Part shown: one piece after another, positions 25,381 to 33,035 of the stretch
How positions within the stretch are numbered: position 1 is the stretch's first letter
Layout of the letters: every line of letters begins with the position of its first letter
Position numbers and translations under genes: made by a program
Assembly (NCBI GenBank): GCA_964555735.1
Contig: CAZKTS010000127.1
Location: 1 to 39,002 of the forward strand
Reading direction: 5' to 3'
Source: CAZKTS01 sp964555735
GTDB lineage: Bacteria; Actinomycetota; Acidimicrobiia; IMCC26256; PALSA-555
Length of the DNA: 39,002 nucleotides
Notes under the pieces: model-generated
What the model was told of the DNA's origin: nothing
What the model saw: only the letters and a program-made list of their open reading frames with translations
Database searches by the model: none

Positions 25381-26400
25381 ATGTCCGACTCAGTGGTGCA
25401 GACCCGCTTCGCGATCGAGGTCACCGCGCCGTTCCGCCTCGATCTCACCGTGTGGGCGCTCCGCCGCCGACCCACGAACATGGTTGATCGATGGGACGGC
25501 CACACGTACAGGAGAGTGATGCGGGTCGGCGCCTCGCACGCCGACGTCGCCGTCGTGGCGGCCGGATGCCCCGAGACGCCACGACTCGACGTCTCCGTCA
25601 CGACCACGCCGTCGGAAGATCCTGACGCGATACGCGCCGCGACGATTCGACAGCTCCGACAGCTGCTCGGCCTCGAGGTCGACCTCGCCGACTTCTCCCA
25701 GCGCGCCGCGCTCGACCCCGATCTGCAGAGATTGGCACGACGCTTCCGCGGGGTGAAGCCACCCCGATTTCTCAGCGTGTTCGAAGGCCTCGTCAACGCA
25801 ATCGCCTGCCAACAGCTCTCGCTCGACGTCGGCATCGCTCTGCTCAACCGACTCAGCGTGACCTTCGGACCTCCGGCGCCCGAGATCCAGCCGAGCGCGC
25901 ACGCCTTCCCCGAAGCCCGCGACCTCGCCGACGTCGATCCAAGTGCCCTCCGTACGCTCGGATTCAGTCACCAGAAGGCGCTCGCCGTCGTCCAGCTCGC
26001 CGACCGAATCGAACGCGGTGAGTTCCGCATGGCAGATCTCCTGCGCCTCAGCAACGACGAGGCGGCGACCGCTCTGCGAGAGCTGCGCGGCGTGGGCCGG
26101 TGGTCTGCCGAGTACGTCCTCCTCCGAACCTTGGGACGACTCGACGTCTTCCCGGGCGACGACGTCGGGGCACGCAACAACCTCCAACGAAGGCTCGGAA
26201 TCGACGCCTCCCTCACGTACGACGACGTTCGGCACATCACGTCGCGTTGGTTGCCCTACAGCGGTCTCGTGTACTTCCACTTCCTCCTCGCGAACCTCGA
26301 CGATGCCGGTCGGCTCGATGATGGTGTTGCGCCGGCTTGCGCACGCGCAACGAGCAGTCACGACGCGACGGACGACGTTGCCCGGTCACCCAGGTCATAG
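25381..26400 (+). CDS. DNA-3-methyladenine glycosylase II-like (AlkA/HhH-GPD)
   Basis: A 339-residue base-excision glycosylase. The N-terminal domain (1-95) is the AlkA-type beta domain, followed by the HhH-GPD core: AIACQQLSLDVG (141-152), the helix-hairpin-helix LRGVGRWSAEYVLLRT (235-250) and the catalytic Asp in FPGDD (260/261). It excises alkylated purines. In this setting it may repair nitrosative or alkylation damage arising from nitrite chemistry, which is inference. The C-terminal tail overlaps the convergent DUF488 gene by 43 bp. A copy of the island motif lies in its promoter. Confidence 0.88.
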   Translation: MSDSVVQTRFAIEVTAPFRLDLTVWALRRRPTNMVDRWDGHTYRRVMRVGASHADVAVVAAGCPETPRLDVSVTTTPSEDPDAIRAATIRQLRQLLGLEVDLADFSQRAALDPDLQRLARRFRGVKPPRFLSVFEGLVNAIACQQLSLDVGIALLNRLSVTFGPPAPEIQPSAHAFPEARDLADVDPSALRTLGFSHQKALAVVQLADRIERGEFRMADLLRLSNDEAATALRELRGVGRWSAEYVLLRTLGRLDVFPGDDVGARNNLQRRLGIDASLTYDDVRHITSRWLPYSGLVYFHFLLANLDDAGRLDDGVAPACARATSSHDATDDVARSPRS

Positions 26401-26906
26401 ACGACTCCATCGCCGACACGGTGGGCTTCGGCCATCGCCGCGTGCTCGACGAGACGCCCATCATGGAACAGATGCTCGACGCGCATCTCTTCGACCAACA
26501 CCAGGTGATCGGCGAGCAGGCGGCGATGGCACCGCCACCACACCGACTCAGCGCACATGACCGCAACGGAACCATCGCCAGGCAACGCGAGGAGCTCCGC
26601 GAGACCTCCAGCGAACGTGCTCGACGCCATGTGATCGGCATAGCCGCGGAACTGCGCGTTGCGCAGCCCGACGTTCGGCGACTCGGGCGCCGGCATCCGG
26701 CGACCACCCAGCGAACCCAACCACAGGTAGCGCACACCGCGTGCAGGCAACCACGCCGCCATGGCATCACCCGAGTACTGCGGGTGTCGCCGGCTTCCCG
26801 GGTACCGGCGAATGTCGACGATGATCGACACTCCGGCGCTGCGCGCGACGGCGACGAACTCCTCCACGCCGAGAGTGCCGTGACCGAGCGTTCGGATGCT
26901 GCGCAC
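26358..26906 (-). CDS. DUF488 family protein
   Basis: A 182-residue protein with the DUF488 marks: IRTLGHGTLGVEEFVAVA at the start, IIVDIRRYPGSRRHPQY, YLWLGSLGG, and VAVMCAESVWWRCHRRLLADHL with the conserved Cys/Glu and CHR. The family has no firm reaction; the Cys and the basic residues suggest a nucleic-acid or nucleotide-linked role. It is the last gene of a minus operon with a DUF2231 membrane protein and a helical protein (6-bp gap). A second, different DUF488 protein lies at 28323. Confidence 0.88.
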   Translation of the reverse strand: MRSIRTLGHGTLGVEEFVAVARSAGVSIIVDIRRYPGSRRHPQYSGDAMAAWLPARGVRYLWLGSLGGRRMPAPESPNVGLRNAQFRGYADHMASSTFAGGLAELLALPGDGSVAVMCAESVWWRCHRRLLADHLVLVEEMRVEHLFHDGRLVEHAAMAEAHRVGDGVVYDLGDRATSSVAS

Positions 26907-26912
26907 GCGCTC

Positions 26913-27254
26913 TCAGACGGAGCGCACGAGGCTGCGACGCTCCTCGTCGGCTTGAAGGGTCAGCTCCGCGATGAACTGCTGGGCAAGCCGGTCACACCGG
27001 GACAGATCCGAGGTGCTCGCATCCTGCGCGAGCTCGACCAAGAGGTCGAGCATGCGCTGCCCGCCTTGGACCAACGCCGAACCCCCTTCGGGCAGGCGCG
27101 CGACATCGAGCCGCTCGGCCCCAAGATGCTCGACGAAGGCATCCAGCAGCCGCCGCGAGGTTGTTCGCACGCGCTCACGCTCCCCGTCGGCGGCATCTGC
27201 TTCGAGCCTGTAGGCCAGCGTCAAGAGCGCTTCATGGCTGAGTGGCAGCACCAT
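26913..27254 (-). CDS. Helical protein, possibly a hemerythrin-like domain without ligands
   Basis: A 113-residue, all-helical protein from the ATG at 27254, preceded by AGAGGAG at good spacing. The spacing of helices (LSHEALLTLAYRLEAD, RRLLDAFVEHLGAERLDVA, GQRMLDLLVELAQD, AQQFIAELTLQADEERR) resembles four-helix hemerythrin-type domains, and HEALL/VEHLGAE sit where the first ligands would be, but most of the His/Glu iron ligands are missing. That resemblance is inference; it may be an unrelated bundle. It lies between DUF2231 and DUF488 genes in one operon. Confidence 0.65.
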   Translation of the reverse strand: MVLPLSHEALLTLAYRLEADAADGERERVRTTSRRLLDAFVEHLGAERLDVARLPEGGSALVQGGQRMLDLLVELAQDASTSDLSRCDRLAQQFIAELTLQADEERRSLVRSV

Positions 27255-27295
27255 GGCGGTCTCCTCTCTACCGGTGGCGTGGCGCGCGTGACCCT

Positions 27296-27862
27296 TCACG
27301 CGTCGCCGGGACCTACATCCACCTCGGAACGGTGCCATGCCGGGTGATCACCCGACGTCTCGACATTGAAGCCGTACTCGAACACGAGCGCGCCGCCGTA
27401 CATCGCGCCAAACGCGACGAGCAGACCGGCTGCGAGAGACAACGCGAGGACAAAGCTGCTCGTGGATGGATGATCCCGCTGAACGAGTCGAACGACGATG
27501 TTGGCAGCCACGACCGCGGTCACCACGCACATCACTGCCATGTGCCAGTTGGCTGTGCGACGAGCCTGGGTGCCGGATTCGGTCGAGCGCAGCCAGTCCC
27601 AGAAGCCGGTGGCGAGCGTCAGAACGGAGACAAGCGCGCCAGCGATGACGACGTAGGTCCCCGCGACGAAGAGCTCGCGCGCCGCGTCCGAGCCCGCGCC
27701 CGCGCCGTACGACACGAGATCAAACACGGCGACGAGCACATAGGCGGCAATCGGGATGTCGGTCAGTGGCGGGTGCGACGGCTTGCCCGCAAACCCGCGC
27801 AAACCCTTGAACGCACGGCCTCGCATGGTGAGTGTTGGCTTGATCGAGAATCTGCGAGTCAT
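27296..27862 (-). CDS. DUF2231 family membrane protein
   Basis: A 188-residue integral membrane protein with four hydrophobic helices, roughly at 38-56, 66-92, 105-127 and 132-160. The sequence HPPLTDIPIAAYVL before the first helix is the recognisable DUF2231 signature, and ATGFWDWL follows helix two. The family often sits near electron-transfer or heme genes, and its His residues could bind heme, but this is not established here. It is the first gene of a three-gene minus operon. Its promoter region is shared with the PQ-loop gene and contains an island motif copy. Confidence 0.82.
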   Translation of the reverse strand: MTRRFSIKPTLTMRGRAFKGLRGFAGKPSHPPLTDIPIAAYVLVAVFDLVSYGAGAGSDAARELFVAGTYVVIAGALVSVLTLATGFWDWLRSTESGTQARRTANWHMAVMCVVTAVVAANIVVRLVQRDHPSTSSFVLALSLAAGLLVAFGAMYGGALVFEYGFNVETSGDHPAWHRSEVDVGPGDA

Positions 27863-27914
27863 CGCTGCTCCCCACGTGCGTCCATCTTGGAACGCCCTCG
27901 CGCTCCGCCATTTT

Positions 27915-27932
27915 ATATACTACTCTCTAGAT
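27915..27932 (-). promoter_or_regulatory. Island motif copy E, between DUF2231 and PQ-loop genes
   Basis: Read on the minus strand, ATCTAGAGAGTAGTATAT fits the shared pattern at the left half (TCTAG) and at the central AGT of the right half. It overlaps the AT-rich TATATAAAAT, a strong -10 for the DUF2231 operon starting at 27862. On the plus strand TAGATT at 27928-27933 could serve the PQ-loop gene, so one site could control both directions. Confidence 0.45.
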
Positions 27933-27969
27933 TAATGATTCAGGCGCTCGTCGTCCATCCCGCACCACG

Positions 27970-28302
27970 ATGACGATCTCGGAGGCGGCGGGACTCTCCG
28001 GGGCAGCGATCGCCGCGTTCGCATACGTGCCTCAGATCAGCCACCTCGTCGGGGAACGCTGTTCGGCCGGCATCAGCCTCAGGGCCTTCGCGTTGTGGTT
28101 GGTCGCGTCGGTGTTGGTGACCATCCATGCCCTCACGGTCGTCGACGCCGTGTTCATCCTGCTCGGCGTGGTCCAGTTCGGTGCAACGGGGGTCATCCTG
28201 TTGTTCGGCCACAAGTACCGGTACATGGCGTGCGCGTTCCACCACCAGCATCCCGAAGCCGCCACCTTCCCGCTCCGATCAGCGCGGCATCCGGGTGAGT
28301 GA
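27970..28302 (+). CDS. PQ-loop/SemiSWEET-like small membrane protein
   Basis: A 110-residue protein with three transmembrane helices (about 8-24, 36-54, 60-80). AAFAYVPQISHLVGERCSAGIS carries the PQ motif followed by the conserved loop, typical of single-unit PQ-loop transporters that dimerise to move sugars or other small molecules. The C-terminal tail (YRYMACAFHHQHPEAA) is His-rich and may bind metal, which is unusual for the family. It is followed by a DUF488/YeaO gene with a 20-bp gap. Confidence 0.8.
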   Translation: MTISEAAGLSGAAIAAFAYVPQISHLVGERCSAGISLRAFALWLVASVLVTIHALTVVDAVFILLGVVQFGATGVILLFGHKYRYMACAFHHQHPEAATFPLRSARHPGE

Positions 28303-28322
28303 CCAGAGGAGAGGTGACCAGG

Positions 28323-28706
28323 ATGTCCACGACAGCCCACAAGATCTCGATCAAGCGCGCCTATGAGCCGCGCACACGCGGCGACGGCGTTCGGGTCTTG
28401 GTCGATCGACTCTGGCCTCGGGGTCTCCGCAAGGACGACGCACAGTTCGATCAATGGCGTCAGGATCTCGCGCCGAGCACGACACTGCGGCAGTTCTACG
28501 GCCACCGCCCCGAGCGCTTCGCAGAGTTCTCGAAGCGCTACCTCGCGGAACTGCGGAGCACGGCGTCCGCGGCGGTGGTGTCCGAGCTCATCGACGTCAA
28601 TCGTCGCCGGCCCCTGACGTTGCTCACTGCGTCTCGAGACCTCGAGCATTCAGAGGCTGCCGTGCTGGCGAACCACCTGCGACGAACCCTCCGTCGCTCT
28701 CGATAA
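28323..28706 (+). CDS. DUF488 family protein (YeaO branch)
   Basis: A 127-residue protein of the YeaO branch. It shows IKRAYEPRTRGDGVRVLVDRLWPRG, QDLAPSTTLRQFYGHRPERF and the closing LTLLTASRDLEHSEAAVLANHL, which match the family along its whole length. The function is unknown; YeaO-type genes are frequently found with nitrite/NO and anaerobic stress genes. The ATG at 28323 lies behind GAGGAGAGG. It probably shares a transcript with the PQ-loop gene. Confidence 0.88.
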   Translation: MSTTAHKISIKRAYEPRTRGDGVRVLVDRLWPRGLRKDDAQFDQWRQDLAPSTTLRQFYGHRPERFAEFSKRYLAELRSTASAAVVSELIDVNRRRPLTLLTASRDLEHSEAAVLANHLRRTLRRSR

Positions 28707-28734
28707 AGTCCTCTGGGAGCGCCGACACTTCCGC

Positions 28735-29847
28735 TCATCGTTCGTAGGACGCGAGCTGGTCAGCCTTGGCCGCCAGCGCCCGGAGCACATCCTGGAACGA
28801 TTCGTGGAAGCTGGCGATGCCGTGGGCTTCGAGCCCGAGGCCAACGTCGTCCATGTCCACACCGACGTCAGCAAGCTGATGCATGACCGCTCCGGCCTGG
28901 TCGACGTCGATGTCGATGGTCCGGGCGAGCCGGCCGTGGTCCTCGAACGCGGCGATCGTGGCTTCGGGCAGCGTGTTGACGGTGTCAGGACCGATGAGGC
29001 TGTCGACGTACACGGTGTCCGGGTATCTGGGATCCTTGGTCGAGGTCGATGCCCACAACGGGCGCTGCCGGTGGGCGCCGCGCGCTGCGAGACGCTCCCA
29101 GCGATGCCCGGTGAACTGCGCCTCACACTGCGCGTACGCGAGCTTGGCTTGGGCGATCGCGGCGCGGCCACGAAGACGCTGGGCATCGCGAGTCGCGATG
29201 GTCTCGAGACGACGGTCGACCTCGGTGTCGACACGACTCACAAAGAACGATGCGACACTGTGGACCGATGTCACGTCGCCGCCTGCACGCACCAGCGATT
29301 CGAGCCCCGCGAGGTAGGCCTCGATCACTTCTGCATACCGGGGAAGCGAGAAGATCAACGTGATGTTGATGCTGTGTCCCGCTGCGGTCATCGCCTCGAT
29401 AGCCGGGATGCCCTCCGCCGTCGCCGGGATCTTGACGAACAGGTTCGGCCGCGCGATCCGTTCGTGCAGATCGCTTGCCGCGACGATCGTGCGCTCCGCC
29501 GAGCGGGCGAGCTCAGGTGCGACCTCGATCGACACGAAGCCATCACCTTCGTCGCTCCCTTCGAATGTCGGAGTCAGCACTGCGCACGCGTCATCGACGT
29601 CGCGCATGACGAGGTCCCAATACGCATCTCGAACGGCGTGTCCCGCGGCGATGAGCGCGGCGAACTGTTCGTCGTAGGCGTCCGACCCCTGGATCGCGCG
29701 CGCAAAGATCGTCGGGTTCGCGGTGACACCCCGGATGCCGCGCTGAACCAAACGCTCCAACGTCCCGTCCTGAAGGTACGAGCGCGTGAGGTTGTCGAGC
29801 CATGGGCTCTGGCCATACTCGGTGAACAATCGCTCGAGCTTCGTCAC
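28735..29847 (-). CDS. tal: Transaldolase
   Basis: A 370-residue transaldolase of the pentose phosphate pathway, which exchanges three-carbon units between sedoheptulose-7-phosphate and glyceraldehyde-3-phosphate. Family marks are SPWLDNLTRSYL, GVTANPTIFARAIQGS, the Schiff-base Lys in NLFVKIPATAEG, INITLIFSLPRY and ASFFVSRVDTEVD. The C-terminal YVDSLIGPDTVNTLPEAT is also typical. I chose the GTG at 29847 because GAGGAA precedes it; an in-frame start at 29862 is possible. It is unusual inside a stress island; supplying NADPH precursors for detoxification is a possible reason. It shares a promoter gap with the globin gene. Confidence 0.88.
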   Translation of the reverse strand: MTKLERLFTEYGQSPWLDNLTRSYLQDGTLERLVQRGIRGVTANPTIFARAIQGSDAYDEQFAALIAAGHAVRDAYWDLVMRDVDDACAVLTPTFEGSDEGDGFVSIEVAPELARSAERTIVAASDLHERIARPNLFVKIPATAEGIPAIEAMTAAGHSINITLIFSLPRYAEVIEAYLAGLESLVRAGGDVTSVHSVASFFVSRVDTEVDRRLETIATRDAQRLRGRAAIAQAKLAYAQCEAQFTGHRWERLAARGAHRQRPLWASTSTKDPRYPDTVYVDSLIGPDTVNTLPEATIAAFEDHGRLARTIDIDVDQAGAVMHQLADVGVDMDDVGLGLEAHGIASFHESFQDVLRALAAKADQLASYER

Positions 29848-29888
29848 GGATATTCCTCGCAATCCATCCGGCCCGACGGCTGGCTAAA

Positions 29889-29906
29889 TTCTAGCGTTCA
29901 GTGTAT
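29889..29906 (+). promoter_or_regulatory. Island motif copy F, between transaldolase and globin genes
   Basis: TTCTAGCGTTCAGTGTAT has a perfect left half (TTCTAG) and the central CAGT, with a weak right end. TATCTT (29904-29909) overlaps it and lies 6 bp before the globin ATG at 29916, a likely -10 for a leaderless mRNA. On the minus strand TAGAAT within the same region could be the -10 for transaldolase. Confidence 0.5.
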
Positions 29907-29915
29907 CTTTTGCCC

Positions 29916-30371
29916 ATGGCAAGCACGAGCCGAGACGACGGGAAACGAGATCTCGACACGAGAGGGCAGATCCACGACCTCGTCGTCCGCTTCTACCGGG
30001 AGATCGCGTTCGACGACCTGCTCGGGCCAGTCTTCGAAGAGGTCGCCGAGGTCGACTGGTCGACCCACATCCCGCGACTGATCGACTACTGGGCTCGCGT
30101 GCTGCTCCGAGAACCGGGCTACGACGGCTTCATCCTCGGACCACATCGGAGAGTCCACGACACCGAGCCGTTCGGAGTCGAGCACTTCGACCGGTGGTAC
30201 CGCCTCTTCGTCGACGTTGTCGACGCCGGTTGGCGCGGCCCGGTCGCAGAGCGAGCGAAGTCGCATGCCGCTCGGACTGCACGGATGCTCGCGCGCCAAC
30301 TGCTCGAGGTCGAGTGGACACCAGACCCGCGCGGGTGCACGCCATCGCTCGAACAGCGCGCGCCCGCATGA
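29916..30371 (+). CDS. Group III truncated haemoglobin
   Basis: A 151-residue globin. The proximal His is probably His90 in VEHFDRWYRLFVDVVDAGW, the classic F-helix pattern of group III truncated globins, and the E-helix region PRLIDYWARVLL plus the preceding IHDLVVRFYREIAFDDLLGPVF match the family. Such globins bind heme and typically handle NO, O2 or peroxide. It overlaps by a few bases or directly precedes the ScdA/YtfE-type gene, supporting a joint role in NO defence. A GTG at 29901 is in frame but lies inside the presumed promoter, so ATG 29916 is preferred. Confidence 0.88.
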   Translation: MASTSRDDGKRDLDTRGQIHDLVVRFYREIAFDDLLGPVFEEVAEVDWSTHIPRLIDYWARVLLREPGYDGFILGPHRRVHDTEPFGVEHFDRWYRLFVDVVDAGWRGPVAERAKSHAARTARMLARQLLEVEWTPDPRGCTPSLEQRAPA

Positions 30372-30385
30372 CGGAAGGATCCTCC

Positions 30386-31117
30386 GTGACCGAACCGATC
30401 ACCGGAGCGCGGACCTTGGCAGAGTTGGTCATCGAGGTCCCGAGCCGGGCAGCCGTCTTCGAGGACCGCGGTCTCGATTACTGCTGCGCGGGCACGCGGA
30501 CCCTGGCGAGCGCTTGCGCCGAGGCGAGCCTCGAGGTCGAACAGATCGCAGCAGAGCTCGGAGCCGTCGAGCCGACCCACGCTCCCCCACCCACGGGCAT
30601 CGCCCCCATGATCGAGCACATCCTCGAGCGCCACCATCGCTACCTGCACCGGGAGCTCCCACGGCTCGGCGCGCTCGCGACCAGAGTTCTCGGTGTGCAC
30701 GGCACCCGTCATCCCGACCTCGCGGACCTCCACGCGACTGTCTTCGCACTCCAGGCGGATCTTGAGCCTCACCTCATGAAGGAGGAGCTCGTGGTGTTCC
30801 CCGCCTGCCGCGCCCTCGTAGCGCCGGATGGTCCGCTCGCCGTCGGCACCATCAGCAACCCGGTACGCGCGCTGATCAGTGACCATCACGGCACCGGCGC
30901 GCTGCTCGATCGCCTCAGCGAGCATCTCGACCGCCATCGGCTCCCGCACGACGCCTGCGCGTCCTATGCGGCTCTGTACAGCGCGATCCGAGCGTTGATC
31001 ACCGACACCCACGAGCACGTCTTCGAGGAGAATCACCTCCTCTTTCCTGCGGTACTCGAGCGTGACCGGCGTCTGCGGGGCGCGACCGACGGTCGATCTC
31101 ACCGACCATCGGCCTAG
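30386..31117 (+). CDS. ScdA/YtfE/RIC-type di-iron protein (iron-centre repair)
   Basis: A 243-residue protein with an N-terminal DUF542 domain (TLAELVIEVPSRAAVFEDRG, then LDYCCAG with paired cysteines) and a C-terminal hemerythrin-like domain. Its iron ligands appear in MIEHILERHHRYLHRE, LEPHLMKEELVVFP, LISDHHGTG and DTHEHVFEENHLLFP. These proteins repair Fe-S clusters after nitrosative or oxidative damage. I prefer GTG 30386, which has GGAAGGA seven bases upstream; the ATG at 30368 overlaps the globin stop but lacks a ribosome site. It is probably co-transcribed with the globin and ends overlapping the convergent regulator by 4 bp. Confidence 0.9.
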   Translation: MTEPITGARTLAELVIEVPSRAAVFEDRGLDYCCAGTRTLASACAEASLEVEQIAAELGAVEPTHAPPPTGIAPMIEHILERHHRYLHRELPRLGALATRVLGVHGTRHPDLADLHATVFALQADLEPHLMKEELVVFPACRALVAPDGPLAVGTISNPVRALISDHHGTGALLDRLSEHLDRHRLPHDACASYAALYSAIRALITDTHEHVFEENHLLFPAVLERDRRLRGATDGRSHRPSA

Positions 31118-31785
31118 GGGTCTTCGGACCCGCCCTCGGGCTCGACGTGGATGCGGAGCTGGCAGTTGGCGCGTCGCGGGTCGTGAGGCACCAGATCGTC
31201 GATGACGAGACGGCCGCCGGTCTGATCGGCGATCCCTTCGGCGAGTCCACGGTGGATTGCGCAGACCGTGTCGGGGTCGGCGGACGCAGTCGACGCGAAC
31301 GGACACGTCCGGAGCACGACCTCGAGCTGACGTCCGCGCCTCCGCAGCGCGGGGTCGAAGCCAGCCCGCGTCATCGCGTCGACCAGCGCTTCGACCGGGT
31401 CCCCATCGCTCAGAACCGGCGGTTCGAGCTCGCCGGCAGCGCGGCGTCCGACCTCCAGGGGGGAGGCGCCGGTACGGACGATCTCGGCCAACAGCAGGCT
31501 CAGCCGCTCGTACGGACCCGTCACTCCCCAGCGACTCTCGACAGCGGGATCGACGAAGTAGATCAGACGGGGACGCCCCCGCCCCATGCTCGGAGCCGTG
31601 TCCTGGATCAGGAGCTCCGCGTCGATGAGCTTCGCAAGATGCTGGCGGATCGCGTTGTGGTTGAACCCGAAATGGGCCGTCAACTCCGCCACGTCGACCG
31701 GGCCGCGAGCATCGACCGCGTACCGGAAGATCGCGTAACGCGTCGGGTCACCCAGCGCCCGGGCCTGCTCCTGAAGCGTCGCCAT
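31114..31785 (-). CDS. Winged-helix regulator with three-cysteine C-terminal domain (SufR-like)
   Basis: A 223-residue regulator. Residues 5-80 form an ArsR/DeoR-type winged helix: ALGDPTRYAIFRYAV, the recognition stretch FNHNAIRQHLAKL and the wing GRGRPRLIYFV. The C-terminal domain has Cys161 in LRTCPF, Cys175 in VCAIHRG and Cys208 in ANCQLRI, the arrangement seen in SufR-like Fe-S regulators. Together with the NirK, globin and ScdA-like neighbours this suggests an Fe-S sensor of NO or iron-sulfur status; that is inference. A perfect inverted repeat (31789-31810) lies directly before its start codon, implying autoregulation and a leaderless mRNA. Confidence 0.82.
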   Translation of the reverse strand: MATLQEQARALGDPTRYAIFRYAVDARGPVDVAELTAHFGFNHNAIRQHLAKLIDAELLIQDTAPSMGRGRPRLIYFVDPAVESRWGVTGPYERLSLLLAEIVRTGASPLEVGRRAAGELEPPVLSDGDPVEALVDAMTRAGFDPALRRRGRQLEVVLRTCPFASTASADPDTVCAIHRGLAEGIADQTGGRLVIDDLVPHDPRRANCQLRIHVEPEGGSEDP

Positions 31786-31790
31786 GATTC

Positions 31791-31808
31791 TTCTACTCTA
31801 ACCTAGAA
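31791..31808 (-). promoter_or_regulatory. Island motif copy B, autoregulatory site of the three-cysteine regulator
   Basis: The minus strand reads TTCTAGGTTAGAGTAGAA, the best match to the shared pattern. It is the core of a perfect 7-bp inverted repeat, TCTTCTA-N8-TAGAAGA (31789-31810). It starts 6 bp upstream of the regulator's ATG at 31785 and overlaps TAGAGT, a possible -10. A bound dimer here would block transcription of the regulator itself. Confidence 0.6.
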
Positions 31809-31891
31809 GATCGTCGGGGCTGGACCCTTCCTCCGAAGGAGACGCGCTTCGGAGCGCACCCCCGGGCCTGGATCCGCACCACCCGCAACGG

Positions 31892-31919
31892 CCTGTTATT
31901 CTTCTACTAACAGGTGGAA
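31892..31919 (+). promoter_or_regulatory. Island motif copy A and overlapping dyad in the nirK promoter
   Basis: TTCTACTAACAGGTGGAA (31902-31919) matches the shared pattern with a good right half. It overlaps a second perfect inverted repeat, CCTGTTA-N9-TAACAGG (31892-31914). TATTCT (31898-31903) could be the -10, and AGGTGG (31912-31917) is the ribosome site for the nirK ATG at 31925, so an occupied operator would cover the transcription start. Confidence 0.6.
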
Positions 31920-31924
31920 TTAAA

Positions 31925-33025
31925 ATGGGACGGTGCATCATGACGCAGTGGATGAAGAGCCGGCAGCCGGACGTCGACAACGGGTTCACCCACATGGTGG
32001 TCTCCGTCGTGGCGGTGCTTGCTCTCATGATCGCGAGCGTCGCGGTCGGAGTCGCGCTGTACAACGACGATGACGCGCAGGTTGTGGCGTCGACGGACGG
32101 GCCGGCCGTGCCCGACGGGAAGGCGATCGACTTCGGCGCTACGCCGGACGCGGGCTGGACATCGTTCGATCCGACACTGGCGCCCGCGCCAGGAGGCACC
32201 GAACATCAGATCGAGCTACGCGCCACCGAAGAACGCGTCGAAATCGCCCCCGGCGTGGTCCAGGAGATGTGGACGTTCAACAGCCAAGTGCCCGCGCCGA
32301 TCCTGCGCGGCAAGATCGGCGACATCTTCACCGTCACGCTGATCAACGACGGGAAGAACGGGCACTCGCTCGACTTCCACGCCTCGGAAGTCGCGCCGGA
32401 TGACGAGATGCGCACCATCGGACCCGGCGAATCCCTCGTGTACCAGTTCGAGGCCACCCACTCGGGCATCTGGATGTACCACTGCGGCACACCTCCCGTG
32501 CTCCACCACACGGGGAACGGCATGTACGGCGCGGTGATCATCGACCCACCCGACCTCCCGCCCGTCGACCACGAGTACGTCTTCGTGCAGTCGGACCTCT
32601 ACCTCGACGGCGCAACCGAAGATGGGTACCAGCGCATGCTCGACGACCGTTGGGACGCCGTCGTCTTCAACGGCTACGTCAACCAGTACGCACACGAGGC
32701 GATCCGCGTCGAACCCGGTCAGACGATCCGCGCCTGGGTGCTCGATGCCGGCCCATCCGAGAACTCGTCCTTCCACGTGATCGGCACGATCTTCGACACC
32801 GTCTATCGCGAGGGCCACTACGAGCTACGACCGGACGCGAGTCGCGGAGGCTCGCAGACCCTCGACCTCCAACCCGCCCAGGGGGGCTTCGTGGAGTTCT
32901 CGCTCGCCGAGCAGGGTCTGTACCCCTTCCTCACCCACAAACTCTCGAACGCCAGCAAGGGCGCGCTGGGCTACTTCCAGGCTGGTGAGCTACGCGACCC
33001 GGACGCCGCCAGCCACGGGCACTGA
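31925..33025 (+). CDS. nirK: Copper-containing nitrite reductase (NirK)
   Basis: A 366-residue two-cupredoxin-domain enzyme that reduces nitrite to NO. All ligands are visible: type 1 copper by His147, Cys187, His195 and Met200 (YHCGTPPVLHHTGNGM); type 2 copper by His152, His186 and His338 (FLTHKLSNASKGALG); catalytic Asp150 in HSLDFH and His284 in SSFHVIG. The pattern is closest to AniA-type (class II) NirK. Residues 24-45 form a single hydrophobic helix, so the enzyme is probably anchored with its catalytic part outside the membrane. AGGTGG gives a clear ribosome site for ATG 31925. No NO reductase is encoded nearby, so the NO produced must be removed otherwise or used as a signal. Confidence 0.93.
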   Translation: MGRCIMTQWMKSRQPDVDNGFTHMVVSVVAVLALMIASVAVGVALYNDDDAQVVASTDGPAVPDGKAIDFGATPDAGWTSFDPTLAPAPGGTEHQIELRATEERVEIAPGVVQEMWTFNSQVPAPILRGKIGDIFTVTLINDGKNGHSLDFHASEVAPDDEMRTIGPGESLVYQFEATHSGIWMYHCGTPPVLHHTGNGMYGAVIIDPPDLPPVDHEYVFVQSDLYLDGATEDGYQRMLDDRWDAVVFNGYVNQYAHEAIRVEPGQTIRAWVLDAGPSENSSFHVIGTIFDTVYREGHYELRPDASRGGSQTLDLQPAQGGFVEFSLAEQGLYPFLTHKLSNASKGALGYFQAGELRDPDAASHGH

Positions 33026-33035
33026 GCGGTCATCG

